A stretch of 64,000 bases of DNA. It comes from Edaphochlamys debaryana (taxonomy: Eukaryota; Chlorophyta; Chlorophyceae; Chlamydomonadales). A program made the translations under genes and the position numbers. The stretch is from contig JAEHOE010000248.1 in NCBI GenBank assembly GCA_016858145.1, positions 1 to 64,000 of the forward strand, given 5' to 3'. Below, piece by piece: positions 22,974 to 35,300 of the stretch. How positions within the stretch are numbered: the stretch's first letter is position 1; each line of letters starts with the position of its first letter. The notes under the pieces are model-generated. The model did no database searches. It had not been told where the DNA came from and saw only the letters and a list, made by a program, of their open reading frames with translations.

Positions 22974-23400
22974 CCAACACCTCCCTCCCTCGGTACCGGT
23001 AGTTGCAACGAGGGTCCCCAGAGAGCGTTGAAGGGGGAAGGGCCGGCCGGGCAGGGAGGGCCCTGGAGGGCACTGTGCCGGACCACCAGCATAGCATCCG
23101 CCGTACAGTAGAAGCCGGATGTTGCACTAATGCACGTAGCTCCTGTGCCTGGGTAGCCACACGTAACCGCACCTGCACAAGGGGGGCCTCGTAACTCCGC
23201 TCTCCGGTCTGGCCCATGCAATGGCCACATGTAAGCCCTAAGCAGCTGCTGGATCCGTGAATATATTTGTCCAGGGCGGGGGCGTCCATCCGTTGGTTCA
23301 GGTTGCCCCGCTACCCCCGCCGCACTTGAAGCCCACGCTGGTGGGCCTGGCTATGCACACACGACTGCTCGGCGCTCGCACGCGCCAACACTCATAAGTA

Positions 23401-23567
23401 GGGACGCGAGGGACGCGAGGGACGCGAGGGACGCGAGGGACGCGAGGGACGCGAGGGACGCGAGGGACGCGAGGGACGCGAGGGACGCGAGGGACGCGAG
23501 GGACGCGAGGGACGCGAGGGACGCGAGGGACGCGAGGGACGCGAGGGACGCGAGGGACGCGAGGGAC
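23401..23567. repeat. 9-bp minisatellite (GGGACGCGA)n, about 18 copies
   Basis: Almost perfect tandem GGGACGCGA units running from 23401 and decaying at GGGACGGGAG. It sits in the right spacer of the inverted-repeat element and has no partner in the left spacer. Translation on the minus strand is a PRV tripeptide repeat, which I regard as meaningless. Confidence 0.95.
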
Positions 23568-23805
23568 GGGAGCCTGGGATCCGTCGGCGGCGTGGACGGG
23601 AGGGATTTCGCCCAAGGTCAAAAAGGCCTAATGTGACCCCCGCGTGTCACCTACGGGTTCTCGGCCCTCAGTGGCAGTAGTTGCGCCCTCCTGGACCCTC
23701 TGAGGCCACGGAAAACTCGCCGACAAAACTCATCCGGAATTGGTGCGAAAGCGGCCACAACCCAGGCACTGTCCCGCGGCATGAAGGCCTGCAGTGTCTA
23801 TGGAT

Positions 23806-24508
23806 GCAAGACTAGGCGCATGGCCAGAGCAGCGAGCGGGACTTTGCAACCGACGCGACAAGTCGTAAAGTGTCAGGCGTTCTCCGGTGTAGACTCCTGT
23901 GTTCCAAGATGTAACACACACCGTAAGCTATGTCTTCAGAAGGTATGCGTGCTCTGCACGGCTCTGCCCTTAGGGTCTGGGCGCCCGATCCGTTTCGGCG
24001 GGTGATCGCTGGCATTGCTTTCTCTTTCCCTGTGCATTCCATTGCTTGCTGTGTACTACTGCACTGCTTCCGCAAAGCGACCCGCGGTGTCCCGTGTCCC
24101 ATTAGAAAAAATGAGTTCGGCACAGATGGTCCGCTTATGCGTTTGACCCTCACGCTATGAATACCAAACGTTGGTTACACATTGTAATCGTGGGCGAGCA
24201 GGCGGAGGTGCGCGAGGCCCTGGGAACCATAATGCCGCTTGTTTCAGCTCCACCGCACCAGGCCGAAGCAGAAGCCCGTATGGGCCACAGCCTTACCGGG
24301 CGGGGGTTCCTCTGTAGCTGAGCTGAGGTTGTCGTCGAGTCGTCGCTGGGATTGGACGTGGTTGCGGCGTACTCGCCCAAAGCGGTGGGCCAGCGGCCGG
24401 TCGAGCTTGCGCAGGTTCGATAAGGTTAACTAAGGGCCGTGTCTGAGCCTCGGGCCCTAAATCCGCAACGGTCGTCCAGCCGCAGTTGGCGGCTGACAGT
24501 CTCGATCC
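23806..24508. other. Upstream region of Myb-like gene B
   Basis: No coding support. Holds the presumed promoter and 5' UTR of the gene starting at 24509. No clear TATA box or repeat was recognised. Confidence 0.4.
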
Positions 24509-27500
24509 ATGGAAGAATGCCGAGAAGGCGACGCCACCCCTGGTCAGGGGCCAGCGGATGGGTCTGCGGAACAGGTCTCTGGAGCTTGTGGGCTGCCCAG
24601 TGAGCAAGGGGCTACGCGGCCTCCGTCAGGGCAGGCCGCCGAGCCCGTGACGGCGGCCGCGCAGCCGCCCCACATGGACACGAGCGACACGCAGCCGGCC
24701 GCGAAGGCCCCTCAAAGCGCAAGCGCCTCAGATGCCGCGGATGCTGCGGCCGGCGAGGCGGCAACCGCACCTGCTGCGCCCTCAGCGGCACGGGGCTCAG
24801 GTGGGGGCCGCGGCGGTCGCGGCGGCCGGCACCCGCCGCCCAACACGCGCACCCCTCGCTGGACCAAGCGCTGGACGTCGGAGGAGCTGGAGGAGGTGGC
24901 TCGGCTGCACGTGCGATTCGGCAACAGGTGCGGGGGAGCTATGTCTCGCACTGCTGGGTGTTATGAAGGTACTTGGAACTATGTCTCGCGAGCTATGCCC
25001 GACGGGACGAGCCGGGGCCGGCGAGGGCCCGGGGCCCAGGACGATGTGGGCCAACGAAGTCATGACGGACCGTTGAACGGTAGTGGCATGGGTGGCGGGG
25101 GAAGTAGTGCTGGCGGCCCCTGCAGCTGCGGCGCAGGGCTCAGGTGACACCCGCACGGGCAGGAGAGCTAAAAGGCGGCTTGATTCACTTAGTGGACATG
25201 TGCTGATCTGGTCTGGGTTGCGTTAGCCGGACTGCTTCACCACGCCTCTTCCGTGGGCATATGGACTGGAGCACCTGCGCCGTGCAGCAGTGAGAGATTC
25301 ATCCTCTTCTCGCTTCATTGCAACTCATCCCGCGCCGCCCTTCGGTATGATTGCTCCTAGGTGGAAAGAGCTTGCCAAGAATCTGAGCCGTCAGGACGCC
25401 GAAGACCCTAAGAGCGGCCCAGACGTCAAGGTAAGACTCTGGCCATGTACCGTGTGTAAGTGCCTCTGGACCTAGGCACTGCCCATTCAGGTTGAGGAGG
25501 TGACGATGCGGCTGTGGTCTCTAAACGTTTCGGATTTTGCAGCCCGATCAAGTGCTTGCGGCCTGATTCACCGCGCCCTCCCGCAGAACATCTTTTACTC
25601 TACCATGCGAGTCCATTCCCAGGATGACACGCCCGGCCGCGTGTTCCTGCGGGCCTACCTCAAGGACCTCAAGGACCCGGAGGACCCCGTGGCCCGACAG
25701 AGGGCGCTGCAGGCGGCGGAGAAGGCGGCAGCGGGCGTCGCGGGCACCGACAGCGGCAGCGGGAGCGGCAGCGGGAGCTTCGGCGGGGCTCCTGAGGGCC
25801 CAGAGGCTACGGGAGCCGGTCCTAGCAGCGCTGCCCATGGGGAGTCTCAGGAGGCCCCGCCGGCCCAGGTCAGCACCCACGCCGAGCCAGCAGCGGTTGC
25901 TCAGGCGAGCGCTGCTGCCGTTGCCCTGCCGCAGCAGGCTTCGGCTGCTGCCGAGCAAGCCGTGTCGATGCGCCCAGAGGCAATTGTGGTTGAGGACACC
26001 GCAGGGCCTTTACCCGAGGAGCCCACCGCAGAAGAGGGTACGCCCACGCCCGTGACCATGCGCACGGCAGCCCTTGGTGCACTAGGCGCCCAGCCGGCCG
26101 CAGCAGGTGGCGACCCAGCGCCGCCCATGGCGGGAGAGCGGGGCCCACAAACGCGTTCGCCGAGGGGTGCTCCACACGAGCAGCAGGCACCTGCACGGGA
26201 AGAGCCCCCGGCGGCCGCGCCCGAGCCGCATCCGAGCCGCCAGTCGTGGAGGCCTTTGTTAGAGGTGCGTGCGTGTCTTGCAATGCAGCCTGCAACGCGA
26301 TGTCGAACCTGCTTCAGAGGCCGCTAGATGCTGAAAACGTTACAAGCACTGGCACACCTTCTGTCCGTCCGTCCCTGACCTGGCCCTTACCCTCTCGCCA
26401 GGGACCCCGCACCTGGCGCCAGCCGAGCCCCTCTAGCACGAAACCCCAAGACCCACAGCCACTGCCGGCCGCGGCCGGCGGCAGCCTCGGTCCGCCGACG
26501 GCAAGTCTGCTGAAGGCCCACTTGGCCGAGCGGCAGGCGGCGGCCCTGGCGGCGGCATCTCGCTGGGAGTCGCCTCTGCCAGCGCCTCAGCAGGCGCAGT
26601 GGCTAGCAGGCGGTGCTCAGCAGACTGGAGCCGCCGCGTCTCGCTCACAGCCGTTGCCCCCGGCCTCCTGGGGCCTGGGCGGCTGGGCCTCCCACGCCCC
26701 GGCGCCCGGCGGCGGCGGGCTGCAAGCCACGGAGAAGGAGCTCAATGCCATGTTGATGGAGCTCGCACAGGCCGAGGCAGCAGCCGCTGAGCGGCGGCAT
26801 ACGGGCGGAGAACACGACCGGGCCCTCGATGGCGCGCAAGGGCCGCCTCCAACGGGCTTGCTGGGCTGGAACCGCGCGGCCTCCGCTCCTGGCACGTACG
26901 ATTCCTACTCAGGCCGGTCGGTCTCCGGCTGGCAGGGGGTGTCGGCGGGCGTGGTAGCGCCTGCCGCCACCTCACACACAGGGCCTCCCTTTCAGTTGTA
27001 CGGCAGAGTGCGCGAGCCGGCACTGCAGTGGGCTGCACAGACCCCCGTCCCGCTGCCAGCTTCTGCCGGGCACTTCCCGGGCCAGGGCCGGGCGGCCGGC
27101 ATGCAATTCGGGCAGCCACTACTGGCGTCGTCGGAGCTTGCAGTGCGTGCCGTCCGCAGCGCCTCGGCGCCCCGGGAGTGGCTTGCTCCGCAGCAGCCGC
27201 CGGCGTTGTCGCGCGTCGTGCAGGAGCCTCACGCCGCCTTCTCCGCGGCAGCTGGAAGGGCCGGAGCAGGGGCCCTGCCGCCCAACGCCCAAATGGCCGG
27301 GGGCTGGGCGCATCCCCACCAACGGCAGCTGCAGCTGCAGCAAGGGACGGCGTGGCCCGCGGGCGGTGGCTTGGGCGACTACTCCACGGGTATGGCGCCG
27401 CAGGATGGTGCCCTCGCGGCCCTTCAAAGCGGCCGGCCGCAGATGCGGCCACACTCCCTCCTGCTGCCGGCGCAGTTCAGCGCGGCAGCCCTCCCGCAGC

Positions 27501-27571
27501 TTCCCGGTTTTGGAGGGCCGGGCGCCTGGGGTGAGCCGTCCGGTAGCGGGGCCCCGCCTCCTTCGCGTTAG
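24509..27571 (+). CDS. Myb/SANT-like DNA-binding protein B
   Basis: Four exons: 24509-24927, 25361-25430, 25587-26264, 26402-27571, all GT-AG and in phase, giving 778 residues. The N-terminus is Ala/Gly/Pro-rich with a GRGGRGGR run. One Myb repeat lies at about residues 115-172. Helix 1 is RWTSEELEEVARLHVRFGN, helix 2 is RWKELAKNLS, and helix 3 with its extension is DVKNIFYSTMR. Introns split the repeat after FGNR (phase 2) and after DVK (phase 0), the same places as in protein C. The linker DDTPGRVFLRAYLKDL is shared by all three paralogues. The rest is Ala/Pro/Gln-rich with HLAERQAAALAAASRWES and ELNAMLMELAQAE. Family knowledge suggests a nuclear DNA-binding regulator; the DVKN-F-S-(M/L)R pattern is common in algal Myb proteins. 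Target and partner are unknown. The exact ATG could be another upstream one. Confidence 0.85.
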
Positions 27572-30427
27572 CTGGGGCCAGCAGGAGAAACCCTAGTGAC
27601 CAGCTGGAACTAGACCTCGGCGTTTGACGTGGGGTTTGTGCAACGTCTAGCTATTCGGATCTGGTTTCGTTTGACATGGGGTGAGCCGTCTGACACCTTT
27701 GGCGTATAAGCCCCTGTACAGAGACTGCAATCATGTACAGAGTGAACAACCCCCGAGGCCAAACGCCTGAGCCCTTCTCATTTGTGTGTGTGTGCGGCAT
27801 TGTGAGCATCCATTTTGTAGTCGAGCGAACGCTGCTGCATCATCCCAAAGTGTGAGCTGCCTCTAGCGATGATGGGGTCTGCATGTGCTTCTTGTCACTG
27901 TTACGGCGCACGGCCGTTTGCATGATGTCTGGCTTCCGGGCCATCAACTGTACCGACTGTTCTCAAGTACGGGCACGGGTAGACCTGGTCTCGGTCTCGG
28001 TTGCCATTTGCAGACTGAACATGTGGTTTGCCATTACTTGGGGTCTAGAATGGCGGGAGATGGCTAGCGCTGCAGTGGGAGTGCGCTGCAAGACTGATGC
28101 GGTTTTACTAGCATGCACGCACGAACAACAGTGTTTCGAGGGAGGGGGTGACGTCTGGTCTCCGATGCGCATGGACGGCTAACAGCGCAGGGAACCCTTG
28201 TAGCGTGTGTTGGGCGGGCCGGACGGGCCCGGCAGAAATTTGGCTATACTAACCCTTGGTGCATCTTGGGGCGAAGCAGGGTCTACTTGGTGCCTTGGGA
28301 TGTCATAACCCTATGCGCGCCCGTTCTCGTTATGGCGACGCGCATGTTCCCTGCATCAACTGGGTTTATCGGGAGGATCTCATAGCCATGAGGGGGGAGC
28401 GGTGCCGTTGCGTTAGTTGAAGGGTTGAGTCGGTTCCATCGGGGGGAGGGAAGGGTGTTCAAGGGTAGGCAGAGTGCTCCGGGGTGCTACATGCAGTACC
28501 GTAGTCCAGCTACGGCTTTTGCGTGCGTATGAGAAGCGGCAGCCCAGCCTGGAGGCTTAAGTGGCGGCTTGATGAGTACTGTGTTCTTACCGTGGAGGAT
28601 TTTGTGCGAAGCCCCTGGCGTTTGCGGTTGCTTGGATGGCTGTACTGGCCTGCAACGGCGGGGGCGTCCTCTTCTCCTGCCAATGAGGTGGGCATGGAGA
28701 TAGAGTGACTGGCGCTTGGCTGTCAGCTACTTCTCCAATCTGATTGGCGCAGCACTGAATTACGCACGTGTGCTGCTCCCGCTGTGTTGGTGCTTTGGGT
28801 ACGGCGGCATAGCTCTGTGTGGGTCAGGACTGTTGCGGACTCTGATGGCTCCTCGGGCTCGCGGCATGCATGCAGGGACCGATGAGTAATCGTGGGTTGC
28901 GCATGCCCATGGTCCTGCCGGTTTCCAGATGGTCCTGTGACCAAAGCAGAGGCAGGCAGGCTTAGGGGGGGATTGCACGCGAGGACCGTCTGCAAGGGTG
29001 GTGGAGAAGTGATTCCATGGCTTCCAGCATTGCGGGCGGGGCATGGGCAGCGGGCGGAGGCGGGTCTAGACAAGGCGGTTAAGGTCTTATCGTTTGGCGG
29101 GTAAAGTGAAGGCGATCATCATTCGGCTCCCCACGTGTGGGGGATGCTGGTAGCTGTGTGGGTGCGGTACATGTGCGCCGCGGGGCCAGATGCCGTATTT
29201 GACGGTTCGGCTTCGCCGTTACAGTTTGCTGTCGGGCTCACGGGGCGGTGGACTCGGCCCCACATAGTCATTCTTGTTGAGGAGGGAGAGAGGGACCTAA
29301 GTGCTACTCATTCCTAGCCTGTGTGGTCAATGACTTGGGGCTGTGTCGCTGCTGGGAGCCATCAGGCCACGCATCCAGAGTGGGGTTCTGTGCTCGCAGG
29401 GGCCATGCAGCGTAGTCCGGACGACGACGGGGGATGCAGCTGAACGCGTCGATGTAGCCGCTGCCGCAACGCGAGAGAAGAAGGCGGGGTGCCAGCAATG
29501 CGCATCGCCGAGGCAGGGGCTAACCTAGGGGCAGCCGCGCGCGCAAACGGTACTTTCCTGGCTCCTGGTGTCGAGGCCCCCGGTGTTGTGCGTGCAGGCG
29601 GCCGCCAGTCCCGCTATTAGAGCACGTTGGCCCACCTGTGATCAAAGTGAAGCGCAGCGTCGAGTCAGCCTGTGGTGTTGCTAATGGTAATAGTGCGGTG
29701 CGTGTGCAGTGCGAACCGGGGGAAAGAGTCAGTGGCAAGGACGGCTGATAAGTAGCTGACCACGGTACGTACGGCTCTAGATCCAGAGTGGGGTGGGGAG
29801 CACTCAAGTGCTGGCATGATAACCACGCACCGAGGGCTGGCAGGGTTGAGGTTCCAGGACGCTCCCCCACTGGCGTCCCCGCTCGCCTCGCACATGCACG
29901 ATAAGACGCATGGATGGGCACTCCACAGACTCTGCCTTCTGAGTTGCGTGACTGCATGGGTTGATTGGCCTACGGTAGTTCTTTGTTGCATAGGTGAGCC
30001 GCATCAGGTGCGTGCCTCGCTAGGTACCTTCCTATCTGGCCGTTGCGTGCTCTCCGTTGTGTGCTCGCCCGGTTGAGCTTTAACCAGGTCAAGGGCCAGT
30101 AAGGGCCTCCTCCTCTCTTTCTAGTGTGGCCCCAGTTGGTAACTGGTGGCGTACCTGGACGCCCCCATCCCGAACATGTCATATTTCAGGATTGCCCTTG
30201 TCCGCTGTTACCCAGCAGAAGTGGCACAGCTTTGACTATGCATTATTGCCGGCACACGTATGGGGCAAGCAGGAGGGGGGTAAGCAGTCATCAGTGGTTT
30301 TGAAGAGGGACCCAAGCTGCGCGGGATTCACGATGTGCACCAGTGCACAGCAGAACAGCCGACCTCACGTCCTGCAAAACCTTCAAAGCCACCGCCACCC
30401 ACCGTCGCGAGTCCAGCGGATGACGAG
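27572..30427. other. Intergenic region after Myb-like B, no gene seen
   Basis: Contains only short, unconvincing frames. The first part is probably 3' UTR. I did not find a TGTAA signal. No transposon or RNA gene recognised. Confidence 0.4.
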
Positions 30428-30722
30428 CCCCCGGCCCCCGGCCCCGGCCCCCGGCCCCCGGCCCCCGGCCCCCGGCCCCCGGCCCCCGGCCCCCGGCCCC
30501 CGGCCCCCGGCCCCCGGCCCCCGGCCCCCGGCCCCCGGCCCCCGGCCCCCGGCCCCCGGCCCCCGGCCCCCGGCCCCCCGGCCCCCGGCCCCGGCCCCCG
30601 GCCCCGGCCCCCGGCCCCCGGCCCCGGCCCCCGGCCCCCGGCCCCCGGCCCCGGCCCCCGGCCCCCGGCCCCCGGCCCCCGGCCCCCGGCCCCCGGCCCC
30701 CGGCCCCCGGCCCCCGGCCCCC
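30428..30722. repeat. (CCCCCGG)n minisatellite, about 42 units
   Basis: Nearly pure 7-bp units CCCCCGG with occasional CCCCGG and one longer C run, 295 bp in all, closed by a short AGGC repeat. The minus strand is an unbroken series of G5 tracts separated by CC. Long frames of Pro/Ala/Gly across it exist in several frames and are artefacts of the repeat. Confidence 0.95.
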
Positions 30723-32300
30723 AGGCAGGCAGGCAGAAGGAGTTGCCAGCTGAGAGGGCCAGGGATTCGGTCTACGGCTCCACTCCACCTGCGTGATCCA
30801 GTACCTTGCGCTACGGCCTTGAGCACCGGGGCTGCCGGAGGATTGCCGGGAGCAATCAATCGTGTGAGCTCAGCGCCCGGAGGGCAAGCTGGTCCGCACG
30901 ACGTTGTGAGGCACGGGGCATTCCCCTGCTGGCGGGAAAGGGCTGGAAGCGTTTGCAGCCTGGTGGGAGGAAGGACATCACGGCGTGAGGGTGCGGTGCA
31001 AGCAGCTGATGCAGGCTGGGGCCGCGTCAACGAAGTGTTGAGGCATAGCGGTAGGTCTCGCTCCAGCTTCTAAGCACAGGACGCCGCTCTAGCAGAAGCG
31101 CCCGTCCCAGAGGATTGAGGCAGGGAATCATCACCAGGCCCCGCCTCAGAGGTCAGAGCCTGTGCTCTAGCCTGGATGCAGCCCACGGGGCCTGGGTCCT
31201 GTGCACGGAACCCCTGGTCCTGTGCCTGCGCTGGGCGTCAACGGGTCTGACACACAGAAGTGCACAAGAGCTGAGATAGCGCCGAAGGGTGACGGCAAGA
31301 GAGGCTCCAACCTGGGCCATTGTATTCGCGTAGCTAGTAGTACCCAATTGGGTGCTGACTGCGGGGGGAGGGCTCCCTGGGGCAAGCCGGACTAGCGGAG
31401 GATTTCCAGATCGATGGTGGGCCTTCAGGGGGTTAAGAACAGGGGTGCCAGGCAAGCGAGTGCGCAAGGGCACGGCCCGGCCTTCAGGGTAGGGCGCACG
31501 CGGCGGGATCGCCGCAGGGCCCCCAGGATTGCGTCAAGTGGCCCTCATACGCGACATGGTCAAGCTCAAGCCGCAAGAACCCCTGGTTACCCGCCCGGGG
31601 CCGACGTCGACAGTCGCTCAGGCAGTTCCTAGGAACAGGATGCCCGTGCGTGATGCCAACGTGCGCTGCGTGGCTGGAAACTCCACAACGAAATCGCCGG
31701 CACCCAAAGCCATTTGGCGTGCAGCCGAGCCGTTAAGCAATCGTTGCCCCGACCGACGACCGGCGATTTCGCCTACTCAGCCTGCATACTTACCACAGTG
31801 CATGTCGTGTGGCGTATCAAATACGTAGGCTAGCACTCAGCACTAGTTTCTTCTAGGGCGCGACTGAGACCGGGCCTTGCGCCATTGCCACTCCGGGCTT
31901 CTGCTCCGGGAGCTGCCAGTCTTCAACGAACCCGGCGCTTAGACAGGTGAGTTCACGTCACTGTTTGGCTGAACCGCAGGGGGGCTTGGGCTGCTGAGCG
32001 GCTCTGAGCGTGGTCCGTTTGCGCTAGGCCCCTGGGGACTGCAAGCACTCTCAGCACGGTAATCCTGCACTAAGCACTTGCAGGTCCAGGGCTCGGGCTG
32101 TTTGTCCGCGTTCTGGAGGGCTGAGGGCCACAATGCGTCCTTCGACGCCTTGCGCGACCCGGGGGCGACCTGATCTCGGCAGCGTGCTTTGCTGAATCAC
32201 GACTTGTCAAAAAGTCGGGTTGCGCCAGCTGAGGCTGGGTAGGATTTGTTGAACGCTGAGTTCTGCCGCCTGCCCTTGCTTACCAGGGAACTACCCTGTA
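30723..32300. other. Upstream region of Myb-like gene C
   Basis: No gene recognised. Short frames have no domain features. The last few hundred bases, ending in CTACCCTGTA before the ATG at 32301, are the presumed promoter and leader. Confidence 0.4.
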
Positions 32301-35300
32301 ATGGATACTACGGATTGGGACCATGCCGAGCCAGAGGCGGAGGGCGTGACCACAGCGAACGGTGGCAGCGGCCAAGACCACTCGGCGCCGTCGGGAGCGG
32401 GCGCGCCTGGGAGCAAGTGAGCAGTGTTCACACTGGCAGCCATATGCTTCCTTGTGTTGATGCGGCGGGATTCGCGGAGTTCTTCGCTCCGATCACACGG
32501 GCCCGCTGAACCCCCTCCCGGCCTGGTTCCTGCGCAGGTCTCAAGGCAGCGGGAAGCGTTGCCCTCGCTGGACCACAAAGTGGACGTCGAGGGATATGGC
32601 GGAGCTGGCAGCCCTTCACGCCGTGTTTGGTAACAAGTGAGCACTGGTGCAGCGCGCAGGCGTGGGAGGGCCAGTCTCAGGGGCGTTTGCTAACGCCTGC
32701 ATGCCCGTCTCGAACGTTCCCTCCCTTGCCTTCCACCCACAGATGGCAGGCCATTGCCAAGCGCTGCAAGCGGCGCACCGCCACAGACGTCAAGGTACGC
32801 AGCTGGGGCTCAGGATGGGGGGTACCGTACGCAGCGACCAGCTTGCCCTGCGCGTACAGGCCATGCTCGGGCTGTGTGCGAGCTGAATGAGCCCTGCCGA
32901 TGTGCTGTGCGCGTGGGGCGCTCGTCTCGCCGCGTGCACCACCCTTTAAACTGGGTTTCTCGGGCTGAACCCCATTCTTTGCCTTGCGTACCGCTATCCC
33001 CAACCGCCAACCTCAGGCCCAAACGCTCAGCCCTCGCCCTCTTTCCTCCCCTCTTCCCCTTCCCTTCCACCCTAGAACATCTTTTACTCTTCCATGCGCT
33101 GCCTTTCCGAGGACGATAACCCCGGCCGCGCGCTCCTGCGAACCTACATCGCGGCCCTGAAGGACCGAGGCGAGGACCCCCGGGCCCGCACGGCCGCGCT
33201 CGAGACCGCCCGGACCCAGCAGAGGCTGCTGTGGCCCGACGGCGACGACTCGTTGTCATCGGAGCTGCCCGCCGTCATCGTGCCGCGGCCCAAGCCGTCC
33301 GCCAAGGCCCGGCGCGAGGCCCGAGAGGCCGCCGCCGCCGCGGCGGCGGCGGCCGACGCCTCCGCTGGCGGCGACGAGCTGGACTCCCGCGGCGCCGACA
33401 CTGACGACGACGGCGCTGCTGCCGCCGCCGCCGGCGCCTCTGCCTTTTCGGACGGCGCCGATGCACCCCGGCGGAGGGCGCACGGGCCTGACTCCATGGG
33501 CGGGGGGCAGTCGACTGGCACGTGGCCGGGGTCCAGCAGATACCTCCAGTCCCAGTCGGGCGCCACTTCCGTCCGACTGGGGGCCATGGGGTCGGGCGAG
33601 TCCATGGGCCGAGGCCTGGCCCTGGCCGCCGCCGCGGCGGCGGCGGCAGCCGCTGTGAGGCCGCCCATCGGCGCCGTCGGTCGCCTGCCTCTGGCGGCGG
33701 CGGGCAGTGTCGACGGGGGCGAGGAGAGGGAGGGGGAGGCCGGGGCGCTCATGTCGCTGGGGCACGGTGGGCCCAAGCGGGCGCGCCAGGCGGAGGGCGC
33801 TAGGAGGGCCCGCGCCTCCGGCTCCTCGGCGTCTGCTGGGGCAGATGACGCGCAAGATCTGGACCTGGATCGCGGCGTGCAAGGTAAGGCTTCATCAGGC
33901 AGGGGCCGTGCTCGGTGCCAGTCCGTACCGGGTACTAGAGATTACGCGAGTGCACCCCCGTGCTTCATGGCCCCTCCGTGCCCTGAACACACCCTTTCAC
34001 ATCTAACACGGCCTGCCCTCGCTTCGCCTTCCCCGTCCTTCACTCCTTCCCCACAGGGCCTACGCGCGCCACACGCGGCGGCAGCTCCGACAGGCCGCCA
34101 AGCCCGCCCCTGGAGGACGTCTCGGCCCAGCCGCGCGCGCCGCCGCCGCCCCATGGGCCCGACCTGGGCCCGGTACAGCCCCTCCTGGACGCCCTGGCGG
34201 GCCTGGGCTACAGCTCTGACGCCCTGACGGACCCCGTCCCGCTGCTGCGTCTCGTGGCGGCTGCCGCCGTGTCCCAGCCCCCACGCCTCACGCTCCCCAC
34301 CGACGTCCTCGCCCACCTAGTCTACCTCCTGGGCGGGTCGGCCTCCGCCATTGCCGCGGCCACGGGCGGCGCGGTGGTCCCGTCGGGGCCCGTGCCTCAG
34401 GACCAGGCCCAGGAGGCGGCCATGCTGCGCATGATGCAGCTGCATGAGCAGGGGCAGGGCCTGCAGCCGCATGCGCAGCACGAGGCGCAGCAGGCGCAGC
34501 ACGACATGGTGGCGAGGAGCCAGGCGAAGCTGCGCGCGCGGGCGCACGAGCGGCAGCACGCGGGCCCCACCGGGACCAGCAGGGACCCCGCGGGCCCCGG
34601 CGCCGCGCCACGGGAGCACTCACCCACGGGCTGGGAGCAGGCGCCCGCCCCTCATCAGCAGCACGCCCCAGCGGCCCGGCGGCTGGCCGCGGCGCCTGCT
34701 CACGCGCCCGCCAACCTCCCGTCGTACCCGTCCTGCGATTCCCTATCCGAGATCCGCAAGCAGCACCTGATGCTGGTTGAGCACCACAAGCGAGCCCTGG
34801 ATATGCTCGACCGCAAGAAGCGGGAGCTGGAGGAGCTGGAGCAGCGCGTCGCCCGCGGCGAGGCCTCGCTCAGGGCCGTTCCGCCGCTGGACCTGCCTCC
34901 CGAGGTGCTGACGACGCCGTCGCTGCCGCCGCTGCCCACATGGGTGTTGGAGCGGTGCGGGCTGACGCGCGAGTCGGAGGCGGAGGGGTATGCGGGCGGC
35001 AGCAGGGGCGCCAGGGGCGGCGCGGAGGCGGATGAGGCGGACGGGGCCTGGGAGGATGCTGATACGGCTGCGGCGCAGGCGGCGGCGGCAGCCGTGCGGC
35101 TGCCCAACCACGCCGGCGCCCGCGCCGCCGCTTACGGCGGCGGCCGTGCCGCCGCCGCAGCCGCCGCCAAGCCCCCTCCTCCGCCGCCGCAGCCCGAGGC
35201 GGTCGCGGAGCCGGCGGAGCCTGGCTCGGCTGCGACGTCGGCCGCCGCCAAGGCGTCGGCGGAGCTGCGGGCGGCGGCGCTCAAGCTGCAGTCCGCCAAG

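Larger units (their letters stand above)
20688..23805. mobile_element. 3.1-kb element with nested long inverted repeats
   Basis: An outer arm at about 20688-20915 is the reverse complement of about 23585-23805. An inner arm at about 21525-21760 is the reverse complement of about 22975-23220. Arms are diverged (mismatches and small indels) but easily aligned. Spacers between arms differ in length (about 610 bp left, 365 bp right, the latter holding a 9-bp minisatellite). This is the layout of an old DNA transposon with very long terminal inverted repeats. No transposase is recognisable in the 1.2-kb centre and no clear target-site duplication was found. Confidence 0.75.

Noticed and set aside
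30126..31073. 315-residue Pro/Ala/Gly protein across the CCCCCGG array
   Set aside because: The frame is open only because the 7-bp repeat lacks stops in several frames. The parts outside the array show no domain or splice support.
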